DNA of 64,000 bases from Evansella vedderi. Lineage in GTDB: Bacteria; Bacillota; Bacilli; Bacillales; Salisediminibacteriaceae. The translations under genes were made by a program, and so were the position numbers. The stretch lies in contig NZ_JAUSUG010000002.1 of assembly GCF_030813435.1 (NCBI RefSeq), positions 372,001 to 436,000 of the forward strand, read 5' to 3'. Below the pieces are notes generated by a model, which saw nothing but the letters and a program-made list of their open reading frames with translations, had not been told where the DNA came from and searched no databases. Below are positions 51,218 through 60,058 of the stretch, in pieces (position 1 is the stretch's first letter; every line of letters begins with the position of its first letter).

Positions 51218-51991
51218 TTACTGGCAAGTGTATCCTCCGTCTAAAACAACTGCTTGACCTGTAATTCCTTTTGCTTTTTCACTTGCTAAGAAAATAGCAT
51301 AGTCAGCAATTTCTTGAACGTCTAGTAAACGTTTTTGTGGTACTAATGGGTAGAGGACTTCTTCCTTTACTTTTTCAACTGGTACATTACGAGTTCTAGC
51401 AAGGTCTTCAAATTGACCTCGAACAAGTGGTGTATCCACATATCCTGGACAGATAGCGTTTACAGTAATACCGTAATCAGCAGCTTCTAGGGCAGCAACC
51501 TTCGTTAAACCAATTACCCCATGTTTTGCACTGTTATAAGCAGATTTACCTGCAAATCCGATAAGTCCATTAATGGATGCCATGTTAATAATGCGGCCAA
51601 AGCCTTGTTCCTTCATGATAGGGAATGCATATTTCGTGGCGATAAATGGTGCAATTTGCATTACCTTAATCATAAATTCGAATTTTTCTGTTGGGAACTC
51701 TTCGATTGGCGACACATGCTGTAAGCCAGCATTATTAAATAAAACATCTAATCTTCCATATTTCTCTACCGTTGCTTCAATGGCATTTTTAATATCTTCT
51801 TCTTTTGTCACATCTACTTTTAACCCTAAACAATCAAAACCTTCATTTCGTAGATTTTCAGTAACTTCCTTAATTTTTTCTTCATTAATATCTGTAAAAA
51901 CTACACGATTTCCATCCTTAAGAAATGCTTCACCAATTTGATATCCAATTCCACTAGCTGCCCCCGTAACAAAAACTACTTTCTTTTCCAT
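51218..51991 (-). CDS. bdhA: 3-hydroxybutyrate dehydrogenase
   Basis: A 257-residue short-chain dehydrogenase that oxidises (R)-3-hydroxybutyrate to acetoacetate with NAD+. NAD motif VTGAASGIG, NNAG, catalytic Ser in NMASING and YNSAKHG (Tyr-x-x-x-Lys). The segment ICPGYVDTPLVRGQ and the C-terminal GYTCQ are typical of 3-hydroxybutyrate dehydrogenases. ATG 51991 follows GGGGGAAT. Its place between thiolase and permease genes fits its role. Confidence 0.9.
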   Translation of the reverse strand: MEKKVVFVTGAASGIGYQIGEAFLKDGNRVVFTDINEEKIKEVTENLRNEGFDCLGLKVDVTKEEDIKNAIEATVEKYGRLDVLFNNAGLQHVSPIEEFPTEKFEFMIKVMQIAPFIATKYAFPIMKEQGFGRIINMASINGLIGFAGKSAYNSAKHGVIGLTKVAALEAADYGITVNAICPGYVDTPLVRGQFEDLARTRNVPVEKVKEEVLYPLVPQKRLLDVQEIADYAIFLASEKAKGITGQAVVLDGGYTCQ

Positions 51992-52023
51992 CTTACATTC
52001 CCCCAATAATTTTTTTCGAAAAG

Positions 52024-52065
52024 GCTTGGAGAAGCGGAAGGCGTCCGCCTACAGCGTATCCAAGC
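52024..52065 (-). repeat. R-family hairpin core
   Basis: Reverse copy: GCTTGGAGAAGCGGAAGGCG then CCGCCTACAGCGTATCCAAGC. Folds into one hairpin with the inner GGCGTCCGCC. Lies between thiolase and dehydrogenase genes. Confidence 0.7.
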
Positions 52066-52079
52066 AGAATAATATATTC

Positions 52080-53264
52080 TTAATTCTCCATCTCCACAAC
52101 ACTTGCAACTCCCATACCGCCACCAATACAAAGGGTAGCTAAGCCGTAACGGGAATCCCTTTTCTTCATTTCATGCAATAACGTAACTAAAACACGCGCT
52201 CCACTTGCACCAATGGGATGGCCTAAAGCAATAGCCCCACCGTTAACATTTAACTTTTCCCTTGGAATTTCTAAATCATTGCCTACTGCTAATGCTTGGG
52301 CCGCAAAGGCTTCATTTGCTTCCACTAAGTCCATGTCATTTAATGTAACACCTGCTTTTTCCAAAGCTTTTTTCGTAGCTGGAACAGGACCAATTCCCAT
52401 AATTTCCGGATCCACCCCAGCAGATCCATTTCCACGAAGAACCGCTAAAGATTTAATTCTTAGAGATGCTGCTTTCTCTCTGCTCATAAGAACAAGAGCA
52501 GCAGCTCCATCGTTAATTCCAGAAGCATTTCCCGGTGTTACAGTTCCGTCTTTCTTAAATGCTGGCTTTAATTTCCCAAGTTTCTCCGCTGTAACGCCAG
52601 CTCTTGGGAATTCATCTTTAGCAAAAACAATTGGATCACCTTTACGTTGTGGAATTTCCACTGGAACAATTTCATCTTCGAATTTGTTTGCGTTTATTGC
52701 TGCTTCCGCTTTTTGCTGGCTCCACGCAGCAAACTCATCTTGCTGTTCCCGATTGAATCCGTATTTTTCCACAATATTTTCTGCTGTTACTCCCATGTGG
52801 TAGTCATTAACTGCACATAGCAAACCATCCTGAATCATGCTGTCTATCATTTTCCCATTGCCCATTCTATAGCCAGTACGCCCTTCCATTAGAAGGTAAG
52901 GGGCAAGACTCATGTTTTCCATGCCACCTGCCACAACAATGTCTGCATCCCCTAATTGGATCGCTTGAGCACCATAATGAACAGCTTTCAAACCTGATCC
53001 ACATAACTTATTAATGGTTGTGGAGGCTACCTCCACTGGTACTCCTGCCTTAAGAGCTGCTTGTCTGGCAGGGCCTTGACCAAGTCCTGCTTGAAGAACA
53101 TTCCCCATAATGACTTCATCTACCTGATCTCCCTTTAATCCAGCTCGTTCTAGAGCTCCTTTAATGACAATGGCTCCTAATTCAGTAGCTGGGGTCTTAC
53201 TTAGGGATCCCATAAAGCTTCCAATTGCTGTTCTGACAGCGCTTACTATAACAACCTCACGCAT
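52080..53264 (-). CDS. Acetyl-CoA C-acetyltransferase (thiolase)
   Basis: A 394-residue degradative/biosynthetic type thiolase that splits acetoacetyl-CoA to two acetyl-CoA. Catalytic residues: Cys in [13 protein letters not shown] (about 88), His in [11 protein letters not shown] (about 350) and Cys in TLCIGGGMG (about 380). Length and motifs match AtoB/ThlA-type enzymes. In this operon it acts after the CoA-transferase. Good ribosome site (GGAGGG) before the ATG. Confidence 0.93.
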   Translation of the reverse strand: MREVVIVSAVRTAIGSFMGSLSKTPATELGAIVIKGALERAGLKGDQVDEVIMGNVLQAGLGQGPARQAALKAGVPVEVASTTINKLCGSGLKAVHYGAQAIQLGDADIVVAGGMENMSLAPYLLMEGRTGYRMGNGKMIDSMIQDGLLCAVNDYHMGVTAENIVEKYGFNREQQDEFAAWSQQKAEAAINANKFEDEIVPVEIPQRKGDPIVFAKDEFPRAGVTAEKLGKLKPAFKKDGTVTPGNASGINDGAAALVLMSREKAASLRIKSLAVLRGNGSAGVDPEIMGIGPVPATKKALEKAGVTLNDMDLVEANEAFAAQALAVGNDLEIPREKLNVNGGAIALGHPIGASGARVLVTLLHEMKKRDSRYGLATLCIGGGMGVASVVEMEN

Positions 53265-53312
53265 ATAACACCCTCCTATTATTCAATGACTCTACTATCC
53301 TTTAGCTGTGAG

Positions 53313-53945
53313 CTATGCCAGCTCTGGAATTCTGAAGTTCGCTTCTGTTCTATCAATTACCGTTTGCAGGTCCACACCCTCTTGCAACTCCTCTAAAACT
53401 AAACCGTCCTCCGTTACAGTAAAAACGGCCAACTCTGTAATAATCACGTCTACGACGCCTTTTCCCGTTAACGGTAATCTGCACTCTTCGAGGATTTTAG
53501 GTGCTCCTTTTTTGGAACAATGCTCCATCGTCACAATTACATTTTTGGCACCTGTCACTAAGTCCATAGCACCACCCATTCCTGGAACCATTTTTCCTGG
53601 GATCATCCAGTTCGCAAGGTTACCGTACTGGTCCACTTCTAATCCTCCAAGAACCGTAACATCCACATGCCCCCCACGAATTAACTGAAATGAAAAGGAA
53701 CTGTCGAAAAAGGCTCCCCCCGGATTAATTCCTGCAGGCTGTCCACCTGCATTTACGAGTTCCCCTTGAGGTTCACCCTTTACAGGTCCAAGGCCAATAA
53801 AACCATTTTCTGATTGGAGAATGACATTAACCCCTTCCCTTAAGTAATTGGGAATTAATGTAGGTAATCCAATGCCAAGGTTAACAACATCACCGTCATT
53901 CATCTCTTTCGCTGCACGTGCAGCAATAATTTCTTTTGCAGTCAT
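53313..53945 (-). CDS. scoB: 3-oxoacid CoA-transferase subunit B
   Basis: A 210-residue small subunit carrying the catalytic Glu in LQSENGFIGLG. Further marks: VVNLGIGLPTLIPNYL at the N-terminus, LGGLEVDQYGNLANW and GMGGAMDL. With ScoA it moves CoA from succinyl-CoA (or acetyl-CoA) to acetoacetate. Starts 2 bp after the scoA stop. Confidence 0.93.
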   Translation of the reverse strand: MTAKEIIAARAAKEMNDGDVVNLGIGLPTLIPNYLREGVNVILQSENGFIGLGPVKGEPQGELVNAGGQPAGINPGGAFFDSSFSFQLIRGGHVDVTVLGGLEVDQYGNLANWMIPGKMVPGMGGAMDLVTGAKNVIVTMEHCSKKGAPKILEECRLPLTGKGVVDVIITELAVFTVTEDGLVLEELQEGVDLQTVIDRTEANFRIPELA

Positions 53946-53947
53946 AT

Positions 53948-54601
53948 TTACTGTCCTCCTACAACAATTTTGTCCACTACGATACCTGTAGTTGCCACCT
54001 CATGTGGATCAATTTCCCCTATTTCCACAATCTCGTCCACTTCCGCAATGACTAAATCAGCAGCCAATGCCATCATCGGGTTAAAGTTGCGAGCGCTTTG
54101 GTTATAGACAAGATTTCCAAACTTATCTGCCTTTTTAGCTTTAATAAGGGCAACCTCCGCACGCAAAGGTTTTTCTAACAAAAACTCCCGACCATCAACT
54201 TCCATTTTTTTCTTTCCTTCTTCTACGACTGTCCCTACACCAGTTGGAGTTAAAATTCCACCAAGTCCTGATCCCCCGGCACGCACTCGCTCAGCGAGGG
54301 TTCCTTGAGGTACTAATTCCACCTCTAATTCCCCTTGAATCATCTGTCTCCCAGTTTCCGGGTTCGTCCCAATATGTGATGCGATAAGTTTTTTTACTCT
54401 TTTATTAACAATCAAAGGGCCAACACCCTTATCTTCCGTTGCTGTGTCACTTGCAATTAGGGTTAATCCCTCTACATTTGACTCCAATAAAGCAGATACT
54501 AACACTTCCGAAGTACCTACCCCCATGAACCCACCAGACATAACAGTCATTCCATTTTTAAACATTGGTATGAGTTCGTCATATGAAGTAATTTTACTCA
54601 T
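53948..54601 (-). CDS. scoA: 3-oxoacid CoA-transferase subunit A
   Basis: A 217-residue large-subunit partner of ScoB. Marks: the Gly-rich [10 protein letters not shown] near the N-terminus, [16 protein letters not shown] and [20 protein letters not shown] start at ATG 54601 ([10 protein letters not shown]) after GGAGGTG; the open frame to 54673 runs through the sigma-54 promoter. First gene of the operon. Confidence 0.93.
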   Translation of the reverse strand: MSKITSYDELIPMFKNGMTVMSGGFMGVGTSEVLVSALLESNVEGLTLIASDTATEDKGVGPLIVNKRVKKLIASHIGTNPETGRQMIQGELEVELVPQGTLAERVRAGGSGLGGILTPTGVGTVVEEGKKKMEVDGREFLLEKPLRAEVALIKAKKADKFGNLVYNQSARNFNPMMALAADLVIAEVDEIVEIGEIDPHEVATTGIVVDKIVVGGQ

Positions 54602-54656
54602 AAAAAAGCACCTCCAAGATATGATGATTGTCTTCCAATCACTCACCCTATTAATA

Positions 54657-54672
54657 AGCAATTTCTGTGCCA
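54657..54672 (-). promoter_or_regulatory. Sigma-54 (-24/-12) promoter of the ketone-body operon
   Basis: On the minus strand TGGCACAGAAATTGCT, an exact match to the consensus TGGCAC-N5-TTGC[A/T], about 55 bp before the scoA start. The window also codes a sigma-54 activator at the end of this operon. Confidence 0.92.
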
Positions 54673-54728
54673 ACTTTTAAAAAAATGCTTTCTTAAATAA
54701 TTTTTTATAATAAAAATGTCCATAACCT

Positions 54729-54743
54729 TAGAAAACGCTTACT
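54729..54743. promoter_or_regulatory. cre-like CcpA site
   Basis: TAGAAAACGCTTACT matches the cre consensus WTGAAARCGYTTWNN with one mismatch. It lies about 60 bp upstream of the sigma-54 promoter, where CcpA could block contact with a remote activator. Confidence 0.55.
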
Positions 54744-54814
54744 TATTTTGACGTGAGGTTTTTTATTTTATTTTTTAGACTAAAAAAATAGTGACAGTAA
54801 CCCTTCCTCTACAA

Positions 54815-54886
54815 TTCCGGAAAAATGGAATTTTCCACTTTTCCGGAAAAAATAAATGTCACTTTTCCGGAATGGCGGAAAAGTGC
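54815..54886 (+). repeat. Short TTCCGGAA-type repeats
   Basis: ACAATTCCGGAA, CTTTTCCGGAA and CTTTTCCGGAA at TTCCGG starts 54815, 54841, 54865, then GGCGGAAAAGTG. Spacing is 26 and 24 bp, so unlike arrays A-C it is not at 21 bp. Confidence 0.6.
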
Positions 54887-54901
54887 TTTTTTTCCCAAGG
54901 A

Positions 54902-55022
54902 TGTTTTGGTAAACTTTGTTGCTTTTTTGAACAAGCTTGGGGAAGCGGAAGGGGTCCGCCTGTAGCGAATCCAAGCGATACAACATGTTCTTGGCGCAGG
55001 AGTAACCTTTTAAAAAAACAGC
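54902..55022 (-). repeat. MITE-like repeat, reverse orientation (R4)
   Basis: Starts TGTTTTGGTAAACTTTGTTGC, the reverse complement of the R3 right end; core AAGCTTGGGGAAGCGGAAGG then CCGCCTGTAGCGAATCCAAGC; ends AAAACAGC. With the TTCCGG repeats and the scoA control region it fills the gap 54602-55163. Confidence 0.75.
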
Positions 55023-55030
55023 CTTCCAAA

Positions 55031-55084
55031 AAGAAAAAGAGGACGAGTCCAAAAGGTGTTTTATACCTTTTGACTCATCCTCTT
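55031..55084 (-). terminator. Terminator of the sucrose operon
   Basis: Stem of about 20 bp with two mismatches (AGAGGACGAGTCCAAAAGGT with ACCTTTTGACTCATCCTCTT), then T-rich on the minus strand. Confidence 0.85.
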
Positions 55085-55163
55085 AGCATTGTTTATTTTT
55101 ATCCCACAAGTAATCACTCTCAGTGCAATTTCCCGGAGTTATGATATTTTAAAAAGGTCGTAG

Positions 55164-56609
55164 TCACCTAGATACTAGATTCCACTTTTCAATAAACAGG
55201 TGTACTTGCCCTTTCACGTTCACTGCAAACTCTTCATCTTTCGGATCAGCAAAGAATCGAGCTGTAAACACTTCGGATCCACCATTGATAAAAATTTCAA
55301 CGGAACTTGTATCTAAATATATATAAAGTTCCTCTAATTTCGGAAGTTCACAGCTCCTACTTTCGACCTTGCCATCCTTAAATCGTTTTCTCTGCAACGT
55401 AAAAAGATTTTGGTCTTGATTGTACGTTAGCTTTAGATGACTACGTATATTTAACTCGATTGTTTCAGCCTCAAGATGTTCAAACCGTATCTTCAATTCA
55501 CTGACAACACCAGCTAGTTTTTCCCACGACTTTTCTTCATTTTCTAACTTTACATTATACTTTATACCATCTTCTTGTCTTAACTGCTTCAGTTCTGTAA
55601 CGGGCTTTTGTATGAGCTTTTCCCCCTCTAACACCAGTTCTCGGGGAATCGTTAATGCATGAACCCAGCCTTTTTCTATCGTTGGTTGATACACTTCCTG
55701 TTCATCCGTTATTCCCATCCAACCGATCATAATCCTTCTGCCACGCTCATCTTCAAAGGTCTGAGGCGCATAAAAATCAAAGCCCCGATCAAGCTCAGTA
55801 AATTCTCCATGCAAATATTCTGTTGTTCCTACTTTCCATTTACCGATAAAATAACCTGACTGAAACTCATTTTGATAAAGATGGCCTTTCGCTTCCACCC
55901 CTTGGGGAGAAACGAGCAAAACATCCTTCTCGCCTAACTTAAAAAAATCAGGGCATTCCCACATATAGCCTAAATCAGTCAATCCATTTAACTTGCTTCC
56001 TGCTAGAATTCCTATATGATTCCACTCTTTTAAATTGGTTGAAGAAAAAAGGGCAACAACTCCTTCTTTATTGAGATTTTGTGCCCCTACAACAGCATAC
56101 CAAACATCTTCTCGCTTCCATACTTTCGGATCTCTAAAATGAGACGTATATTCCTCAGGTAAAAAAAGTACAGGCCCCTTTTTTTCAAACTTTAATCCAT
56201 CGGAAGAAACAGCCATACATTGATAGGTTTCCCGTTTATCCTCTCCATGTTTTACATTTCCTGTGTAAAACAAAACCAATTCCCCATTAGCTTCAATCGC
56301 ACTTCCAGAGTAACAGCCATCTTTCTCATACCATTCATTGGGCACAAGTGCTGGTTGCTGCTCTTGCCAATGGATCAAATCACGGGACGTATAATGCCCC
56401 CAAAACTTAGATCCATGTGCCGTTTGAAACGGATTCCACTGATAAAATACATGGTATGTCCCTTTATAATGAATCAGTCCATTGGGGTCATTTAATAACC
56501 CTGTTGGGGGCATTAAGTGAAAATGAAGACGGTATGGATCTAATTGTATATTCTCTTTATTATCTTCGACTTTCTTATACGCTTTCTGAAGTAAATCTAC
56601 TTGATTCAT
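55164..56609 (-). CDS. sacA: Sucrose-6-phosphate hydrolase (GH32)
   Basis: A 481-residue cytosolic GH32 enzyme that splits the sucrose 6-phosphate delivered by the PTS. Beta-propeller domain with LLNDPNGL (nucleophile Asp, about 41), FRDPKVW and MWECPDFF (acid/base Glu), then a C-terminal beta-sandwich. No signal peptide. Second gene after the EIIBC gene, across an 82-bp gap with a perfect 14-bp hairpin that may set relative expression. Confidence 0.93.
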   Translation of the reverse strand: MNQVDLLQKAYKKVEDNKENIQLDPYRLHFHLMPPTGLLNDPNGLIHYKGTYHVFYQWNPFQTAHGSKFWGHYTSRDLIHWQEQQPALVPNEWYEKDGCYSGSAIEANGELVLFYTGNVKHGEDKRETYQCMAVSSDGLKFEKKGPVLFLPEEYTSHFRDPKVWKREDVWYAVVGAQNLNKEGVVALFSSTNLKEWNHIGILAGSKLNGLTDLGYMWECPDFFKLGEKDVLLVSPQGVEAKGHLYQNEFQSGYFIGKWKVGTTEYLHGEFTELDRGFDFYAPQTFEDERGRRIMIGWMGITDEQEVYQPTIEKGWVHALTIPRELVLEGEKLIQKPVTELKQLRQEDGIKYNVKLENEEKSWEKLAGVVSELKIRFEHLEAETIELNIRSHLKLTYNQDQNLFTLQRKRFKDGKVESRSCELPKLEELYIYLDTSSVEIFINGGSEVFTARFFADPKDEEFAVNVKGQVHLFIEKWNLVSR

Positions 56610-56646
56610 GTTATAAAACTCCTGTTTTTTGAGTCATTCATTCCTA

Positions 56647-56686
56647 TTCACTTCTTAGAAGGATCAACCGTTTTCTAAGAAGTGAA
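56647..56686 (-). other. Intercistronic hairpin between sacP and sacA
   Basis: Perfect 14-bp stem TTCACTTCTTAGAA/TTCTAAGAAGTGAA (56647-56660 with 56673-56686), without T-run; may stabilise or process the message. Confidence 0.6.
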
Positions 56687-56691
56687 CTTTA

Positions 56692-58092
56692 TTATTTTTT
56701 GTTTTCCAGCATTTTATCTGAGTATCCAAACATCCAAGTTAAAGTGAACGCCGTTCCAATAGCAATAAAGTTTACAAGCAAGTAAAGCAAAATTTGGCCG
56801 TTTAGGTAAAGTAATGTTCCTGGAATAACGGTAATGGCCATTCCTGTTGCTTTTAATCCAAAGATCGATGCAAAAAATCCTCCAACTCCTCCACCAATTA
56901 ACCCCATCAAAAATGGTTTTCCATAGCGTAGGTTGACACCAAAAATTGCTGGCTCTGTAATCCCCAAGAAAGCAGATAGTGAAGAAGGAAGTGCCAACGC
57001 TTTTAGCTTCCTTGCTTTCGTCTTTAACCCAACAGCTAAAGCTGCCCCGCCCTGCGCCGCAACTGCACAAGTAACAATTGCGTTATACGGGTTAAACCCA
57101 AATCTCTCCAGTAATTGAATTTCAAGCATATTAAATACGTGGTGTACACCAGAAATAACAATTATTTGATTAAAAAATCCGATTAAAATTCCACTAATAC
57201 CAAAAGGCCATTCAAGAACAGCAACAGTTCCTCTTAAAATTATTTCTTCTACCATGTGGAAAATTGGTCCAATTGCAAACAACGCTAATGCGATCATAAT
57301 AAGTAGTGTTAAAAATGGTGTAACGATCAAATCAAATGCATCAGGTACCCTTTTTCGAATTTGCTTTTCCAATTTTGCTCCAATGATTCCCGCAATAAAC
57401 GCTGGAAGTACTGATCCTTGGTAACCTATAACTGGGATAAATCCAAGAAACATGAGTGGTTCAACACTTCCACTAGCGACACCCCATGCATTAGGAAGTG
57501 CAGGACTAACAAGCATCAACCCTAGTACAATTCCGATTATCGGTGACCCGCCAAAAACTCTGAACGTAGACCATGCAACAAGGGCTGGTAAAAAGATAAA
57601 TGCCGTATCCGTTAAAATTTGCGTGAACAGCAGGAAATTTTCCGAAATGTCATCCGGTGTCATCCCAAACAGCGCAAGAACTTGCTCTTGCATAACAAGC
57701 CCTCTAAACCCCATAAACAAACCAGTAGCAACAAGCGCCGGAATAATGGGTACAAAGACATCCCCAAACGTACGAATTGCCCTTTGGAATGCATTCCCGC
57801 TTTTCGCTGCTTTTTTTGCCTGCTCAGATTTTGTTGCTCCTCCAATGCCAAGCTTTGTGACTTCCTCATAAATCTTATTTACCGTTCCTGTCCCAAAAAT
57901 AATTTGATACTGGCCAGAATTATAAAAAGCTCCCTTAACTTTGTCTGTATCTTCTATTCTAGCTTGATCCACTTTCTCCTTATCACTTATCATAATCCGT
58001 AATCGAGTTGCACAATGGGCAACGGAAATTATATTATCTTCTCCCCCTACTGCTTCAATAATCTCTTTTGCAATTTGATGATTTTCAGCCAT
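56692..58092 (-). CDS. sacP: Sucrose-specific PTS EIIBC
   Basis: A 466-residue membrane transporter. EIIB domain (1-85) with phospho-Cys in VAHCATRLR; EIIC domain (about 105-460) with about ten membrane segments and the ITEPAIFGVNLR signature of the glucose/sucrose family. No EIIA domain, so it needs one in trans. Sucrose specificity is inferred from the sacA gene that follows. Two operators of the LacI protein lie directly upstream. Confidence 0.92.
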   Translation of the reverse strand: MAENHQIAKEIIEAVGGEDNIISVAHCATRLRIMISDKEKVDQARIEDTDKVKGAFYNSGQYQIIFGTGTVNKIYEEVTKLGIGGATKSEQAKKAAKSGNAFQRAIRTFGDVFVPIIPALVATGLFMGFRGLVMQEQVLALFGMTPDDISENFLLFTQILTDTAFIFLPALVAWSTFRVFGGSPIIGIVLGLMLVSPALPNAWGVASGSVEPLMFLGFIPVIGYQGSVLPAFIAGIIGAKLEKQIRKRVPDAFDLIVTPFLTLLIMIALALFAIGPIFHMVEEIILRGTVAVLEWPFGISGILIGFFNQIIVISGVHHVFNMLEIQLLERFGFNPYNAIVTCAVAAQGGAALAVGLKTKARKLKALALPSSLSAFLGITEPAIFGVNLRYGKPFLMGLIGGGVGGFFASIFGLKATGMAITVIPGTLLYLNGQILLYLLVNFIAIGTAFTLTWMFGYSDKMLENKK

Positions 58093-58132
58093 TATTACCG
58101 CTCCTTTTTTCTCCTTCTTATGGTAGCTTTAA

Positions 58133-58184
58133 TATGGAATCGATTCCACAATTTAATAAAAAATATTGTGGAATCGATTCCACA
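58133..58184 (-). promoter_or_regulatory. Twin LacI-family operators before sacP
   Basis: TGGAATCGATTCCA occurs at 58135-58148 and again, extended to TGTGGAATCGATTCCACA, at 58167-58184. Starts are 34 bp apart. Both are perfect palindromes with a central CG, the LacI/GalR operator form, between the repressor gene and sacP. Confidence 0.88.
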
Positions 58185-58299
58185 AACATAAATATTATTG
58201 GATCCATTTTACGTATTGTAAAAAAAGATCCAGCAAATTAATATTATTGTTTTTCATAATAAGAAAGAGTTATTATTTTTGTTATCGTTCTCAAAACGA

Positions 58300-59295
58300 T
58301 TATATGCTATCTCGTTCTAGAAGTCTATAATTTAATTTTACCTTTTTTTCCCTCTCTTTATTTGTATTAATTTGTTCTAATAAAATCTGAGCAGCTTGTT
58401 GTCCAGCTTTCTCATTCTCATAATCCATCGTAGTTAAAGGAGGATGAACAAAACGAGAAATCTCAGAAGCGCCAATTCCAGCAACGGAGATATCCTTTGG
58501 AATTTGAAGGCCTTTTTCTCTTAAAAATTGCATTGCTCCAATTGCTATCCTGTCCGTAACCCCAAAAACAGCATCAGGAAACGGACCTCCCCCTGCTTTA
58601 TGAATAATCTGCTTCATCGCTTCGTAGCCAGACTCAATATCAAATTTGCCTTTCTCCATCCATTCTTCCCGCAACAAAAGACCGTGTTTTTTTATTGCAT
58701 CGATAAAACCTTGTTTCCTATCATAACCAACTGCACGATCCGATTCATCCACTCCAATAAATGCGAGATTTTTACGTCCCTTCGCAATAAGGAGCTCTGT
58801 CATTGCTTTCGCTGCCTCGTAATCATTATACGTCACACATGATACTCCTGAAATATCTTGTCCGATGGCTACAAAAGGAAGATTTAGCTGATTAATTTCC
58901 TCCTTTAGCTTAGAGTTAATATTGGTGGCAATCAGAATGACTCCATCTACTTGTCTACTTTTTAATAGACGTAAATATTCCATTTCCTTTTGAACATCTA
59001 GATTCGTACTAGTAAGGAGGATTTGGTACCCATGCTCCTGAAATACATCATTCATTCCATTCACAATTCGGCCAGAAGTTTCTGTGCTCAGTTTTGGAAG
59101 AATCACTCCAATTACCTTCGTTTTCTTTGTCCGAAGTGATTTTGCATGCTGACTCGGTACATATCCCGTCTCCTCGATAACAGCCAGCACCCGTTTCCGT
59201 GCCTCTTCGCTTACATATCCAGAATCATTTAATACACGTGACACTGTCGTTCTTGAAACTTGGGCCATTTCAGCAATTTTTTTTATGGTTAACAT
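58300..59295 (-). CDS. LacI-family repressor of the sucrose operon
   Basis: A 331-residue regulator: HTH and hinge at 1-58 (IKKIAEMAQVSRTTVSRVLN, then HAKSLRTKKT) and a periplasmic-binding-like ligand domain (about 60-331; ITRIA-type segment FGVTDRIAIGAMQFL). It is upstream of sacP-sacA on the same strand and the twin palindromes lie between. Likely released by sucrose, sucrose 6-phosphate or fructose; the inducer is inferred from context only. Confidence 0.92.
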   Translation of the reverse strand: MLTIKKIAEMAQVSRTTVSRVLNDSGYVSEEARKRVLAVIEETGYVPSQHAKSLRTKKTKVIGVILPKLSTETSGRIVNGMNDVFQEHGYQILLTSTNLDVQKEMEYLRLLKSRQVDGVILIATNINSKLKEEINQLNLPFVAIGQDISGVSCVTYNDYEAAKAMTELLIAKGRKNLAFIGVDESDRAVGYDRKQGFIDAIKKHGLLLREEWMEKGKFDIESGYEAMKQIIHKAGGGPFPDAVFGVTDRIAIGAMQFLREKGLQIPKDISVAGIGASEISRFVHPPLTTMDYENEKAGQQAAQILLEQINTNKEREKKVKLNYRLLERDSI

Positions 59296-59442
59296 TCAAA
59301 TAACACCCCCAAACCATTGTTTTAGAGAATTATAAATAGTTAAAACTCACTTTTCGTTTCTGAAAACACAATTATAGCTTTTTCAGAAACAAAAAAAAAG
59401 TGTACATGTATACACCTTTAGAAATAAATCAGTATGCAACAT

Positions 59443-59477
59443 AAAAGGAGCAGGAAGTTTTATCCGATTCCTGCTCC
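59443..59477 (-). terminator. Terminator of the YuiD-like gene
   Basis: Stem GGAGCAGGA/TCCTGCTCC (59447-59455 with 59469-59477), TTTTAT on the minus strand. Confidence 0.85.
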
Positions 59478-59507
59478 CCTATTTATTAATATACGTTTAA
59501 ATCATTT

Positions 59508-59981
59508 TTAGCGATAAGTTTTTTCTAATAGATGACTTATGCCACCGACAATTACACCTAATATAGCTCCGGCAAAGACTTCCTCAGGCTGATGGCCAAG
59601 CTTCTCTTTTAATTGCTTTTCTTTTCGTTCATGGTAACTGCCAGTGGACTCTCCTGCTAATTGTTCTACTTTGGCTTCTAATTCATTTACTTTAATTGCA
59701 GTCTCCCCAGCATGTCTTCGTATCCCCTGTGCATCGTACATGACTAATAAACCAAAAATAACCGATAATGCAAAGTCCAGTGTTCTTATCCCTAATTTTA
59801 AGCCAGTGTAGGTCGCTAATGATGCAACACCAGCGGAGTGGGAGCTGGGCATTCCACCCGCTTCAAAAAAGGTTTCCCAAGCCCACTTTTTTGTTTCCCT
59901 TTGCTTTAAAGGTATTTTCAAGAATTGGGCAATAACAATTGCAATTAATGATGTTACGATCCCTCTACTCACCCTAATCAC
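59508..59981 (-). CDS. Divergent PAP2-family membrane protein (YuiD-like, DUF212)
   Basis: A 157-residue protein with about four membrane segments and GGMPSSHSAGVASLA, the PAP2/acid-phosphatase His-containing motif, followed by MYDAQGIRRHAGETA. A charged cytosolic loop (about 95-130) separates the last helix. This is the DUF212 group, in which full PAP2 activity is not established. Single gene with its own terminator. Confidence 0.88.
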   Translation of the reverse strand: MIRVSRGIVTSLIAIVIAQFLKIPLKQRETKKWAWETFFEAGGMPSSHSAGVASLATYTGLKLGIRTLDFALSVIFGLLVMYDAQGIRRHAGETAIKVNELEAKVEQLAGESTGSYHERKEKQLKEKLGHQPEEVFAGAILGVIVGGISHLLEKTYR

Positions 59982-60058
59982 CTCTCTGATTAGTTTTCGG
60001 GAAATAGGCCTAATCTATACAGTGAGATATAAATATATTTGGCCAAGAGCATTTACTG

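Noticed and set aside
52213-52803. 196-residue protein antisense to the thiolase gene
   Set aside because: Open only because of codon bias of the real thiolase gene, which has all catalytic motifs; no start signal.
54602-54673. N-terminal extension of ScoA
   Set aside because: It overlaps the sigma-54 promoter; ATG 54601 has a ribosome site and the family start.
54815-54886. Fourth 21-bp phased array (TTCCGGAA)
   Set aside because: Only three words at 26 and 24 bp; kept as a plain repeat, not as a member of the phased set.
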